Of a stretch of 45,684 bases of DNA, positions 36,896-45,457 are shown piece by piece. Each line of letters starts with the position of its first letter. Positions within the stretch are counted from its first letter, which is position 1. Where the stretch lies: the NCBI GenBank assembly GCA_025352985.1, contig JANXRL010000098.1, positions 1-45,684 of the forward strand, in the 5' to 3' direction. The position numbers were made by a program, and so were the translations under genes. The DNA comes from Verrucomicrobiota bacterium (GTDB taxonomy: Bacteria > Verrucomicrobiota > Verrucomicrobiia > Opitutales > Opitutaceae). The notes beneath the pieces were generated by a model. That model was not told the DNA's origin, did not search any database, and was given only the letters and a program-made list of their open reading frames with translations.

Positions 36896-37335
36896 GCGCG
36901 GACCCAAAGACACCTAAAAACAAAAGTATTCAATTTCCCAATGCAGCGATAAATCTTATCGTGGGCACGGACGAGGACACGTCCTCCATGTCGGAGACCG
37001 AAATCAAACAGGAACTCCGTGAAGAGGGCGTCGATCCGGACGCCGCCTGGGCGAAAGCGAAGAAGCTTTTGGACACCGCCGGCGGTCGACTGAAGCTGGA
37101 ACAGGCGCGACGGGAACGTCTCGCGGCACAGCAGACGGTTGCCGCCGCCACGTCTTCTACGACGGAGTCGCGTGAATCCATCATCGAACAGATCAAGCGC
37201 CTGCTCGCGCTCGAACCTTCGGCGGCGGTCTATGCCCGTAAGTGGGAAGACGGCGATCTGGCCGCCTTGATTTCGCTGCGGGACAAACTCGCAAGCACCA
37301 GCGCGCGCGACCTCGCCCGGAAAAATGCCAGCTGA
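36892..37335 (+). CDS. Small unknown protein between sigma-like and ImmA/IrrE genes
   Basis: A 147-residue soluble protein I do not recognise. The first 30 residues are polar; ETEIKQELREEGVDPDAAWAK (split: ETEIKQELREEG, VDPDAAWAK) and KLLDTAGGRLKLEQARRERLAAQQ look like a helical block, then a Thr/Ser/Ala linker and a second helical part (ESIIEQIKRLLALEP). No membrane segment. It overlaps both neighbours (4 bases with the sigma-like gene, 11 with the peptidase gene), so the three are made together. By position it could be an inhibitor or anti-sigma partner cleaved by the downstream peptidase; this is an inference. Confidence 0.6.
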   Translation: MSADPKTPKNKSIQFPNAAINLIVGTDEDTSSMSETEIKQELREEGVDPDAAWAKAKKLLDTAGGRLKLEQARRERLAAQQTVAAATSSTTESRESIIEQIKRLLALEPSAAVYARKWEDGDLAALISLRDKLASTSARDLARKNAS

Positions 37336-38110
37336 TCCACGGTTGCTGATCGCGGCCTTCCGTGCGCAGAAGCTTTTGGAAAATTACGGCATCACCCGTC
37401 CCACTGAAATCGTCCTTGAGGACATGGCGTGGGCCATGGGGATTCAGGTGACGAGCGCACCCTTGGCCGGTGCGGAAGCCCATCTGGTGCGCGTCGGCGA
37501 CACCGGCACAATCACGCTCAGCGACGCCATCACTGAAACCGGGCGGCGGCGCTTCGCGCTAGCCCATGAGCTCGGCCACTGGGAACTACACCGGGATCTT
37601 TCTCAGGTGTTCTTTTGCAGCGAGGCCGACATGCGCCAGTATCAGCACAGCGGACCGGAAATCGAAGCCAACACCTTCGCGTCCGAACTGCTTCTGCCGA
37701 AAATAATGATCGATGCGGCCTCACTGAAGGCGGAACCGGATTTGGAAATCATCCGCGGCTGGAGCCAGATGTTCAATGTCAGCTTCACCTCGGCAGCGGT
37801 GCGATATGCCGGGATTACCCGGCAACCCGTGATGGTCGTTTTCTCCGATCGCAACCAGGTCCGCTGGTGGCGGCGGAACGATGAACGCTTGGCCGGCCTT
37901 TGGTTCGAGGCCGATCAGCCCCTTGGCGCAGGCAGCATTGCAGCCGATCTTAAAAACAACCCGCGTCAGTCCGGCGTTATGAGTCCAGTCGATTGGTCGG
38001 CCTGGTTCCCTCATTTAGAGGACAAAGGCGAAGAGGTGTTTGAGTGCGCGGTGCCGTTGCACCCCTACCAAACCGTCCTGTCGTTGCTCTGGTTACCGTC
38101 CCGTTATTGA
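37325..38110 (+). CDS. ImmA/IrrE-family metallopeptidase
   Basis: A 261-residue zinc peptidase of the ImmA/IrrE (M78) type. The metal site is H81-E-L-G-H85 in FALAHELGHWELH, with E114 in IEANTFASELLLP as third ligand. Known members cleave a DNA-bound repressor or regulator after DNA damage or another signal (ImmA-ImmR, IrrE-DdrO). The C-terminal hundred residues are of unknown type and may sense the signal. Here no XRE repressor is adjacent; instead the peptidase follows a sigma-like and an unknown protein, which makes one of these its likely substrate. Last gene of the cassette. Confidence 0.85.
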   Translation: MPADPRLLIAAFRAQKLLENYGITRPTEIVLEDMAWAMGIQVTSAPLAGAEAHLVRVGDTGTITLSDAITETGRRRFALAHELGHWELHRDLSQVFFCSEADMRQYQHSGPEIEANTFASELLLPKIMIDAASLKAEPDLEIIRGWSQMFNVSFTSAAVRYAGITRQPVMVVFSDRNQVRWWRRNDERLAGLWFEADQPLGAGSIAADLKNNPRQSGVMSPVDWSAWFPHLEDKGEEVFECAVPLHPYQTVLSLLWLPSRY

Positions 38111-38538
38111 TAAATGGCCAGATTTTACGCCCCCGATTCCAGTAGAGGATTCGAGGGCGCTGTTGTGCTCGCCAAAGGCGGAAATTGAACGCTGCGGGTA
38201 GTTTTTAGCTACCTAGGCTTCAATAAGCAGCCTGCGTTCGTCTCACCACGATGATAACGGTCTTATGCCCTCTCGTGGATGAGCGATTTTTTATTCTAGC
38301 ATTCACAAGAGTGCATAAAACACGAGGCACATCAAGAAGGGGCTTACAGTGGTTTGTTTTTTTCAGCCTCGCCGCCTGCGAGCCCAGAAACAATAGCGAG
38401 CGGCTTAATGCTGCTGCATAATCGATTGCGGTGCCCTTCTTTGCGGCCAGATGCTTCCGCGTGGTCGAGCTGGAGGCATGTATTGATGGCCAAACCGAGA
38501 ATGCTCAAGCAGGGGTCCGAATACACTGACCGGCGAGC
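38111..38538. other. Gene-free convergent spacer with one hairpin
   Basis: About 430 bases separate the ImmA/IrrE gene from the convergent ATPase gene. At 38128-38159 an imperfect 13-base stem (11 pairs) built on cgccccc/gggcg with a six-base loop follows the peptidase stop by 17 bases; it lacks a T-run but may act as a terminator. I searched the rest for CRISPR-like repeats and further copies of the end repeat and found none, nor a convincing small gene. Confidence 0.5.
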
Positions 38539-39576
38539 CTATGGAGCATGCAAGACCACCCAGCGACGGAAAAAAGGATCGTCGAAAATGACTCCGGTCT
38601 CCATGCGCACCAGCACCTGACGTCCCACGAGGACTGCAACCGCAGCGGATGCCGTCGACGCGGCCCGTAATCCATAGGCACGCAGAGTCACAGATGCCGC
38701 GGGCGGTTTGCCGGCCGCGACCGCACGTAGCACCAGACGTTGGTTTATGGAAAACGACCGCCAGTGCTGAACGAAGCCGTCGCTCAGGTCATGCAAAACG
38801 AGAAAATCAAAGGCCCTCTCAACGACGTCCTTTGGCGTGCCGCCCACGGTGAAATCAAGCACCGCCCCGGCCAGACGGACAATATCACCGGTGCATGGGC
38901 CGGCCGCCGCCACGATCTGCGCACCGTATGGAAAATCAGACCGACCGGCTGCTTTCGCTTTCCGCTCAATCCAGCGCGCCAGTCGATCAGGATCAATCGG
39001 ACCAACTTCCATCTGCTGGAGCTGTTTGTAAAATGGTGCCTTGGGGCCTGCCAGTCGGTCGATCACACGGTAGTCGGCAACAACCAGGATATAATTGAGG
39101 TGCCGGTGCTCCTGCATGAGGCCGCGCAGACGCCAGTCGATACGCGGGCCACCCAAGCGATAAAGCTCCTGAAATTCATCCAGACAAACCGTCCATGCTT
39201 CATCTCTGGCACCGGCATGCTCATTGAGAAAGTTAAGGACACCTTCCAAAATCACATTTCCGTCTTCCGTCCGGAGATCCTCCGTGAGGGCAATCTTTCC
39301 ATCGACGACAGCCACGTCCGGCAGATGGCGGGCGGCGATTTGAAGTGCCTGAGCCAAGCCCTCTCCACACCCCTCCGGGGCCATAGCCAACAGTCTCCGG
39401 TTCACCTCACCCATGCCGGCCACCGTCAACATGTCACAATACAGCAAGGTAGCCCTCGCCCGGCACGCCGCATTTTTAACAAGCGATGTCTTCCCCATGC
39501 GCCGCCGCCCCAGAAGGAGAAGCCGTCGCCCCCGTTCGGTCATCAGCTCTGCAAGCTTGGGAATGAGTGCCGTCAT
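38539..39576 (-). CDS. DEFQ-type P-loop ATPase paired with second TniQ
   Basis: A 345-residue P-loop ATPase. Walker A is GRRRMGKT (23-30) and Walker B is TVCLDEFQEL (D133-E134), the pattern of the archaeal-type/STAND ATPase branch, not of TnsC/TniB. A lid and a C-terminal winged-helix-like part follow, ending FDDPFFRRWVVL as in that family. It starts 27 bases after the second TniQ gene on the same strand. It may serve as an alternative loader between that TniQ and target DNA, or as a defence-type NTPase carried as cargo. It is intact with both nucleotide motifs. Confidence 0.7.
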   Translation of the reverse strand: MTALIPKLAELMTERGRRLLLLGRRRMGKTSLVKNAACRARATLLYCDMLTVAGMGEVNRRLLAMAPEGCGEGLAQALQIAARHLPDVAVVDGKIALTEDLRTEDGNVILEGVLNFLNEHAGARDEAWTVCLDEFQELYRLGGPRIDWRLRGLMQEHRHLNYILVVADYRVIDRLAGPKAPFYKQLQQMEVGPIDPDRLARWIERKAKAAGRSDFPYGAQIVAAAGPCTGDIVRLAGAVLDFTVGGTPKDVVERAFDFLVLHDLSDGFVQHWRSFSINQRLVLRAVAAGKPPAASVTLRAYGLRAASTASAAVAVLVGRQVLVRMETGVIFDDPFFRRWVVLHAP

Positions 39577-39603
39577 TTTTTGGAAGAACGCCGGCGCGGT
39601 TTG

Positions 39604-40440
39604 CTAGTCCACCTTGGTTTGCCAAATCGAAGTCAGATCGCGCGCCAGTTGAGCCGCTTGAAATTTCCCGCCCACCGCCGCTTGAAAAATAGAGACCGGC
39701 AATGGTCCGTGCAGCATGGCATGCACCAGCAAAGCAGCAGCCTGCTGTGCCGCCCACGGGACCGGCAAACGCATCCAAAGAACCGCTGCCTTGTATCGGC
39801 GCTCCCGCTGGAACCGGAGCAGGCATGTGGCCGACAACCGTAAAAATTCCGCTGGCGTCAAACTCCGCACGTAGTGGCCGTTGAACGCACGGACCCAATA
39901 TTGGCTCATTTTAACCACGAGGGGATGCGCCGGTTGACCACGGTCAAAGCGTTTCCAGCAACCGGGGCAGGTCGGCCAGTTTTCCAACCAATGCGCCACC
40001 AAGGGACCTTCCGATGAGCTGAAGTATCTGAGCGGTGTCCCACAATGGATGCAGAAACCGACCAATTCTAACCCATGCTCGGGGCAAACACAGGCAAAAT
40101 GCGTGCGCCAAAAACGACGTCCATGCGGACTTTCTTCGAGACAGCCCGGACATACCCGGACGGGCGCCTGATGTCTCTGAATCGACGCATCCCACGTTGA
40201 CGCCGTCCATGATCGCGGAATCGACAGCGCGCGAACCACGTCCTCCGGTATCTTGGCCAACAATGCCAGCTCCCTAGAATGTCTTCTCGGCAAAAGCTGA
40301 TCGAGATCGCTTCTGGCTTGGGTGCGAGTGAGTCCCAAGTGTCCCTGGCAAAACTCCTGAAGCGATAATCCTTCCCGCCTCGCCAGACGTAACGCGAACG
40401 ACGACGCGCTTTCATCTGGAAGAGGAAGGAGGATCGACAT
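39604..40440 (-). CDS. Second TniQ/TnsD-family protein
   Basis: A 278-residue TniQ-domain protein. The N-terminal LPDESASSFALRLARREGLS and SRELALLAKIPEDVVRALS match TniQ, followed by zinc-binding pairs C97-x2-C100, C117/C119 with H122, C130-x2-C133 and C158-x2-C161 (VCPGC, CVCPEH, CIHCG, CPGC). TniQ/TnsD proteins choose the target site and recruit TnsC. It is shorter than the TniQ next to tnsC and clearly different from it, so it is not a recent duplicate. It is linked to its own ATPase and lies 40 bases from the outer-membrane protein gene. Confidence 0.8.
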   Translation of the reverse strand: MSILLPLPDESASSFALRLARREGLSLQEFCQGHLGLTRTQARSDLDQLLPRRHSRELALLAKIPEDVVRALSIPRSWTASTWDASIQRHQAPVRVCPGCLEESPHGRRFWRTHFACVCPEHGLELVGFCIHCGTPLRYFSSSEGPLVAHWLENWPTCPGCWKRFDRGQPAHPLVVKMSQYWVRAFNGHYVRSLTPAEFLRLSATCLLRFQRERRYKAAVLWMRLPVPWAAQQAAALLVHAMLHGPLPVSIFQAAVGGKFQAAQLARDLTSIWQTKVD

Positions 40441-40479
40441 CAGGTTCGCCTTACCGCCTACACCGCAATCAACGTCTCG

Positions 40480-41136
40480 TTACCAAGAATATCCTGCGGA
40501 GAGGGCGAAGCTGGGGCGGAGAGAGGACTTCTCGGTAGTATGGGCGAGGCCGCCGTATTCGCTGTAGGTGCTGCCGGAGGCCTCAAGGAGCTGGGCGGCG
40601 GCGCCGACGCTCCAAGCCTTGCCGATCTTGGCGTTGAGCCCGACCGTGCCGCCGCCGGCGAACTTCCAGTCCGAGTCGCTGGTCTCGCCGGTTGGGCCGA
40701 CATAGCCGCCGCCGAGCTTCACGATGGTCTGGGTGTGCTTTTCGTGGATGAAGCCGACGGAGGGGCCGGCGAACACCGTGAAGCGTCCCTTAGCATCGAG
40801 AGGCAGGTGGTAGCGGTAGTTCAGGAGCAGGGGCACCTGTTCGGCCGTCGAGTGGCCGTCGGCGACGCCTACGACCACGTTGTGCGGACCGGTCCACTTG
40901 GTGTAGCCGGTGGACAGGCTAATTTCGTGCTTCTGGTCGAACAGCACGCCGCCGGTAAGGCCGGTGCCGAGTTCGTAGCCGTTCGGCGCGAACGTCGAAC
41001 CCTTGTATTTGAGGCCCGAGTCCGTGTAGGTCGCTTCGGCCTGCACGAACGGCGTCACCGTTTCGGCCATCGCAGCGGACGCGAGGCCCGCCAGCGAAAT
41101 AAGGAATGCAAAGGCAATGGCTTGAGTAGTCTGCAT
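40480..41136 (-). CDS. Outer-membrane beta-barrel protein
   Basis: A 218-residue protein with a signal peptide (residues 1-24, cleaved after AMA) and alternating beta-strand pattern (TPFVQAEATYTDSG, EISLSTGYTKW, VPLLLNYRYHLPL, FTVFAGPSVGFIH, SFALSAGYSW). It ends in an aromatic residue, the usual BamA recognition signal. It fits the small eight-stranded OMP_b-brl/OmpW-like barrels. Why a transposon carries it is unclear. It is transcribed divergently from an XRE regulator, with operator-like dyads between them, and could be a surface receptor or permeability change regulated by that protein. Confidence 0.75.
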   Translation of the reverse strand: MQTTQAIAFAFLISLAGLASAAMAETVTPFVQAEATYTDSGLKYKGSTFAPNGYELGTGLTGGVLFDQKHEISLSTGYTKWTGPHNVVVGVADGHSTAEQVPLLLNYRYHLPLDAKGRFTVFAGPSVGFIHEKHTQTIVKLGGGYVGPTGETSDSDWKFAGGGTVGLNAKIGKAWSVGAAAQLLEASGSTYSEYGGLAHTTEKSSLRPSFALSAGYSW

Positions 41137-41181
41137 AGTAATAAAAACGATTTAGACGATTCTGTTGCCCATTTTCATTAT

Positions 41182-41242
41182 GGGTGAAGTCCACCCGCAT
41201 TTCGTGCGGCTACCGGATAAAGTCAATGGGTGAAATTCACCC
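41182..41242. promoter_or_regulatory. Two operator-like dyads between the barrel and XRE genes
   Basis: gggtgaaattcaccc (41228-41242) is a perfect 15-base palindrome with one central base. gggtgaagtccaccc (41182-41196) is the same site with arms broken at two positions. Centres are 46 bases apart. The pair lies in the 113-base divergent spacer, and the second copy ends seven bases before the preferred XRE start, so binding would block its transcription or translation initiation. Confidence 0.65.
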
Positions 41243-41249
41243 GCTCGTT

Positions 41250-41489
41250 ATGAAAAAGACCGCCGAAATACGCGGTCGCAACCTGATCGGAGGGAAGTTG
41301 AGAAAACTTCGCCTGGCCAAAACGCCCGAGATCACGCTGGAAGACCTCGCCGGCAGACTGGCAGCTAGAGGGGTGCATTTGGACAGATCCGCCATCGGCC
41401 GCATTGAAAACGAAAAACGCTACGTCCTAGACTACGAGTTGAAGGCGCTGGCCGATGCGTTGCGGGTGAACGTCGCAGACCTTTTCTGA
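41250..41489 (+). CDS. XRE-family helix-turn-helix regulator
   Basis: A 79-residue Cro/CI-type protein from the ATG at 41250. GGKLRKLRLAKTPEITLEDLAGRLAARG covers the first helices (read in parts), LDRSAIGRIENEKRYV is the recognition helix region, and LKALADALRVNVADLF ends the fold. In-frame starts further upstream (41226, 41184) would overlap the palindromic operators and are unlikely. It is divergent from the barrel gene; it probably represses itself and that gene. There is no separate sensor domain. Confidence 0.85.
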   Translation: MKKTAEIRGRNLIGGKLRKLRLAKTPEITLEDLAGRLAARGVHLDRSAIGRIENEKRYVLDYELKALADALRVNVADLF

Positions 41490-41533
41490 ACCCAGTCGGA
41501 TTGGCGCCGCCTACCAGCGGCCGCCCCCGCCTG

Positions 41534-42538
41534 TTATGCGGCGACCGGAAACAGGCTCCAGGCATCCATGGCCGGGTTCGAACTCAGCACGCCTTGGCAC
41601 CGCACCAGACTCCAATCGACCTGCAGCCCCAACGTTTCCGCCAACTGGAATAGTTCGTAGCGGACAGCGTTGTCCAAATCCGCACCGGAAATCCGTTTTC
41701 CCATAATGAGCCAATAATGCTCCGTGAGTGCCGGATGGAGTTCATCCAGCCGATGCGCGGCCAGCGATACTTGGGCGAAGCGCAATGCCCGCGAAACCGT
41801 CCCCTCCCCCGTGGCCAACAAACCAAGGTTGGACAGATTCATCAAAGTGGCGGTCAACTCCCGCATGACCGGGTCCCCTGCGTTGAATAGCATACGGGCC
41901 GCCCGCCAACTGGCAGCCCAGTGCGCCACCCTGCCGTCTTGGGCCACCAAGGGACCACGTGCCAGAATGCCATCAAAACGAACGCTCCATCTGGCCGCTT
42001 CCTCAATGATGCCAACCGGCGCCAGTATACGCGCACCCAACGACAAATGATCACCACAGGTAGAACACAGCGGAAGAGTCCTGCCCCAGACGACCTCGGT
42101 CAGCTTTTGATCGCAACAAGGACAGTGCCTCACAAGCAATGCCTCATGCCGGGTGCACACCAGCGCATCAGGCCTCAACCAAGACTTACGCCAGTGCCCT
42201 GATTCCCGCAGGCAACAGGGGCAATGGGCGCCATAGCCAGGTTCACGCGCCCATGGCGCATGGCCTTGTGAGCGGCACTTTCCCTCCGCTTGGCCAAACA
42301 ACCACGACCGTTCGGACATCCCCCAAAGCTCTTCCTTGGATGCGTTGAAGAACCGGGACAGGCTTGCCCAATCAAAATCGCGGTGTTCTGCCGCACGCGA
42401 ATCCTGAAGGTGCACCCCGGCCGCCAGCAGATGGATATCCTCGTCGGTGTATTCCGCATCGACCTGAACTCTGGATAAAAACGACATCAGCGTCTCATCC
42501 TCGGCCGGCCGCAGGGGAGAAATGAGAAACGAACGCAT
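41534..42538 (-). CDS. tniQ: TniQ-family target-selection protein adjacent to tnsC
   Basis: A 334-residue TniQ protein. FLISPLRPAEDETLMSFLSRVQ is the N-terminal TniQ pattern; zinc ligands are C106-x2-C109, C128/H131, C139-x2-C142 and C158-x2-C161 (CPCC, CTRH, CPCC, CSTC). The remainder is a helical DNA/protein-binding half. It follows tnsC by 5 bases, the normal position in Tn7/Tn5053-type elements, so this is the resident selector. Whether it recognises a chromosomal site or another cue is not visible. Confidence 0.85.
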   Translation of the reverse strand: MRSFLISPLRPAEDETLMSFLSRVQVDAEYTDEDIHLLAAGVHLQDSRAAEHRDFDWASLSRFFNASKEELWGMSERSWLFGQAEGKCRSQGHAPWAREPGYGAHCPCCLRESGHWRKSWLRPDALVCTRHEALLVRHCPCCDQKLTEVVWGRTLPLCSTCGDHLSLGARILAPVGIIEEAARWSVRFDGILARGPLVAQDGRVAHWAASWRAARMLFNAGDPVMRELTATLMNLSNLGLLATGEGTVSRALRFAQVSLAAHRLDELHPALTEHYWLIMGKRISGADLDNAVRYELFQLAETLGLQVDWSLVRCQGVLSSNPAMDAWSLFPVAA

Positions 42539-42543
42539 AGGTG

Positions 42544-43467
42544 TTATCCAACGGTGGCAACCGAGGCACTCGGCAGCAGCAGCGCCTTTTCCATGGCCTC
42601 GGCATCAATGCATGGTCGGTTGTTGCGCACGGCCCAAGCCGCCGCCGCGTTGCACTGCGAAACCACATCCCCCGTGATGCCGAGCGTTTTCCTGTAAATG
42701 CGATTCATCATCGCCTTCTCCCCCAACCCGGACGGTTTCGGGAGGGGATAAAACGCCTCCAACGAGTGCAGGAAGTTCATGAGATCCTCCCCTTGGGTGA
42801 AGCTGTTGACGCGAATGACCCTCATGCGATTGGCCACCTGCTCATCTTCGGCCAACATGATCCGGGCCTCTTCAGTGCCGACGGCGATCACGCTCACCCC
42901 CTGATTGGAGATGCCTTTGACCATATCAAGGACCACCTGGCGCTCACACCTGGGCAACGGTTCAATATGATGGAATTCCATCAGGATCAAAATCCGGACT
43001 TTTTTGGCGACGAGCGCGCGGTAAACATGATCGCTCACCAACCGTGATTTTGAATTCGCATAACCCGCCAGACCCAGAGCCCGGGCGATCGCCAGACACA
43101 CCCGCGGCTCGGTGGCGCGCGGCGGCATTTCCACCATCACGACCGGCATTTCATCGTGGTTGCCAAAAATCTTCGTGTGATCCCCGCCCATATCGCGCAG
43201 GAAGCGATTCGCGATGGCCGTCTTTCCCTCGTTGCTGTTGCCGATGACGGCAAGACAAGGAGGTCGGATGCAGGGGGGCCGATTAAAGATGTCCTTCATC
43301 GCGCTCAACACCGGCTTGGCCTTGTCATGCAGGATAAAGCGGTCGGTGTTGATCCAGCGAAGGCGTTCTTCGATGGGTGTGGCCAGCAGCGCCGCGGTAT
43401 CCGCCAGAAGATGCGGATGCTCTTGGTCCATGTCCGTGGAAACAGATGCACAAGGTATGGTATTCAT
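42544..43467 (-). CDS. tnsC: TnsC/TniB-like AAA+ transposition regulator
   Basis: A 307-residue AAA+ protein that bridges TniQ and the transposase. Walker A is GNSNEGKT (76-83). The Walker B strand reads ILILMEFHHIE, so the usual D-E is M163-E164; the catalytic glutamate position is kept but the metal-binding aspartate is methionine. Sensor 1 is VSVIAVGTEEAR and an arginine finger-like ANRMR follows. The order TnsB (3-base gap) - TnsC - TniQ (5-base gap) fixes the identity. Length is typical of the TniB-sized group. Confidence 0.88.
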   Translation of the reverse strand: MNTIPCASVSTDMDQEHPHLLADTAALLATPIEERLRWINTDRFILHDKAKPVLSAMKDIFNRPPCIRPPCLAVIGNSNEGKTAIANRFLRDMGGDHTKIFGNHDEMPVVMVEMPPRATEPRVCLAIARALGLAGYANSKSRLVSDHVYRALVAKKVRILILMEFHHIEPLPRCERQVVLDMVKGISNQGVSVIAVGTEEARIMLAEDEQVANRMRVIRVNSFTQGEDLMNFLHSLEAFYPLPKPSGLGEKAMMNRIYRKTLGITGDVVSQCNAAAAWAVRNNRPCIDAEAMEKALLLPSASVATVG

Positions 43468-43470
43468 AGG

Positions 43471-45441
43471 TTAATAATCTTCGTGACCTCCGGTCACAGG
43501 GAGAAAAACGGGACGGTAGGCCGGCTTCGTCTTGGCCTCCGGAGGCGGCTCCGGTTTGGCTGTTGTTGCGGGCAGATTTTCTTCCCCATGGAGTTGGCGC
43601 ATTCCCCGGTTGCGGTTGTCCGTGATCCGGTCCTTGCGTTTGGGTGCCCCCGGTTTGCGGGCTGATTCCGCCTCAGCTTCCTGCTTGTTGAACAGGGCCT
43701 CGACCACCCCCGAGGTGGGTTCGGCATGTCCGGCTTGGCGTAAACGCGAATAGATCAAGTCCCATTCCCATTTGGAGGGATTGGTCGCCTGACGGAGCTC
43801 CTCTTCGGTCATCGGGTATTTTTCGAGCTCCGGCACCCACGGCACCCGAATGATTTTTTCTCCGCCCTTCCCGTCCGGCACCTTGATGAAGACCGCGTTC
43901 AGTCCATAGGGGTTGTAGCGGAACGGCACTCTCCGCAGGGACGAACGTTTATTGACGACGAACAACGCCTGTAGCTCAGGAGTGCGATAAGCGCGGTTTT
44001 CCCAGGAAATCCCCAGGTGGTTTACCACTCGGTAATCCTCACACATGAAATCCCAATCGAGTTCGTCCGACGGCGCCAGCGGTGTAGACAGACCCGATGC
44101 CGGCAACCCGTCTCGGCCTTCGGCCAGTTTTTCAAAACGTGAGTTGGGCGAGTCTCCGCCAAGCCCTTTGTGCCCGCGGTTGTGATAATCCACGACGATC
44201 CATTCCAGCAGCGCGCGGTCCAAATCAACAAGACGGATGCCTTTAGCTTTTGGGCTCCCCTTCACTTCGCGCAGGTAGCGTTTCCCGATCTCCGACTCCA
44301 AAAACGCGTCGAATAATTTGTGGGCGGTGCGGTTGAAGCGCTCTTCCTTACCGCGGTAGTGCGGCGTTCCCACCGGCGAGGACTCGTTGAAGCCCATGTC
44401 CAGGTCCTTGAGGACACGCTGGAGATGCTGGGCGATGAACTCCGAACCGTTGTCGTGACGAATCTCGCCCACCTTTCCGCTATAAGGATACACTCCGGCA
44501 ATCCCGTATTCACGGAGCAGCGGCTCCTTGGACAACAGGCCTCGCTTGATGCTGAGGCCCGCCAAGTAGCTGTTGGCCGCGCCGACAAAGGCCTGGAACG
44601 TCCAGATTCCCCGGTTGGACCCCAACAGACCGAAAATCACATTCGCCGGCCCCATGTCCTGTCCTTGGTCGTTCACCACCCGCAAGACATCCGTTTCCTC
44701 ACTGGTGAACATCGTGGTATCGAGCTGGACTAACGACATCAGCCCGAGGGATTCGGCGGGTTTTTGAATGACCCTGAACAGGTGGTCACGCTCGTAGCTG
44801 TCCGCCTTGGCTCTGATGATTCGCTCCGACTTGGAGTGCTTGCGGAGCGTTTTGTCCGTCGGGAGTTTCCCCTGCCAGCCATTGGCCGCAAGGTAGGCGC
44901 GGATGGCCTTGATGGCCTGCTCACGGCCAGGGCGCAGGCCATCGACGACACAGACCTGATCGATGGCCTTCCAAAACAGCTCCGGCTTGTTGTCTTTTAA
45001 CCGGCACCCGCATTTACCCCCTTTCGTTGCTTTTTTGAGAAAGCTGGAGACACGGACGTTTTCCGGAGCGGTCTCACAAATGTGCCGGACGCGGTCGTAG
45101 ATGAAATCCGCACCGCAGCCGAGTTTGGCGGAGAGTTCGCCGACATGTTCTTTCAGGCTGAGGCGTTCGGTGCGTTCGACCTGATTGCCCGTGGACAAAT
45201 CCCACACCGTGTAGGGGCGGCCCAACTGCGACAGCGCAAAGGGCATGAGGCCGGCCAGTCGGGCCGAGCCGATCTCAGGATCGGTTTCCGTCTGGTTGCG
45301 ATGCCCTCGTGGTATGGCCGACCGACCGGGTTCGATGATTACCCACCCGTTGGAAGCGGCGGCGGCGGTCGTCCCTTCGTTCTCACTGGGGGTTGAGGCC
45401 GGTTCGGCAGATGCCAGCGGGTCGGTTTCGTGAATGCTCAT
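43471..45441 (-). CDS. tnsB: TnsB-like DDE transposase
   Basis: A 656-residue retroviral-integrase-fold transposase that binds the ends and joins them to target DNA. An unstructured N-terminus (1-60) precedes helix-turn-helix DNA-binding domains (60-230). The catalytic core has LVQLDTTMF (D241), IRHDNGSEFI (D330) and GKEERFNRT (E367), followed by a Mu-type C-terminal barrel (RNRAYRTPELQALFVV-like part) and a basic tail (KPGAPKRKDRITDNR) that likely contacts TnsC. It follows tnsA by 16 bases. Confidence 0.92.
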   Translation of the reverse strand: MSIHETDPLASAEPASTPSENEGTTAAAASNGWVIIEPGRSAIPRGHRNQTETDPEIGSARLAGLMPFALSQLGRPYTVWDLSTGNQVERTERLSLKEHVGELSAKLGCGADFIYDRVRHICETAPENVRVSSFLKKATKGGKCGCRLKDNKPELFWKAIDQVCVVDGLRPGREQAIKAIRAYLAANGWQGKLPTDKTLRKHSKSERIIRAKADSYERDHLFRVIQKPAESLGLMSLVQLDTTMFTSEETDVLRVVNDQGQDMGPANVIFGLLGSNRGIWTFQAFVGAANSYLAGLSIKRGLLSKEPLLREYGIAGVYPYSGKVGEIRHDNGSEFIAQHLQRVLKDLDMGFNESSPVGTPHYRGKEERFNRTAHKLFDAFLESEIGKRYLREVKGSPKAKGIRLVDLDRALLEWIVVDYHNRGHKGLGGDSPNSRFEKLAEGRDGLPASGLSTPLAPSDELDWDFMCEDYRVVNHLGISWENRAYRTPELQALFVVNKRSSLRRVPFRYNPYGLNAVFIKVPDGKGGEKIIRVPWVPELEKYPMTEEELRQATNPSKWEWDLIYSRLRQAGHAEPTSGVVEALFNKQEAEAESARKPGAPKRKDRITDNRNRGMRQLHGEENLPATTAKPEPPPEAKTKPAYRPVFLPVTGGHEDY

Positions 45442-45457
45442 GGAAGTGTCTGACTCC

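Noticed and set aside
38128-38159. tRNA end or tRNA-like attachment site
   Set aside because: The gattcgag-like bases suggest a T-arm at first sight, but no acceptor, D-arm or anticodon arm can be folded around them; it is a plain hairpin.
38111-38538. CRISPR array or guide RNA for a CRISPR-associated transposon
   Set aside because: No regularly spaced repeats and no Cas gene in the visible part of the element.
41184-41249. Upstream in-frame starts for the XRE gene
   Set aside because: They would place the palindromic operator inside the coding region and add residues unlike XRE proteins.
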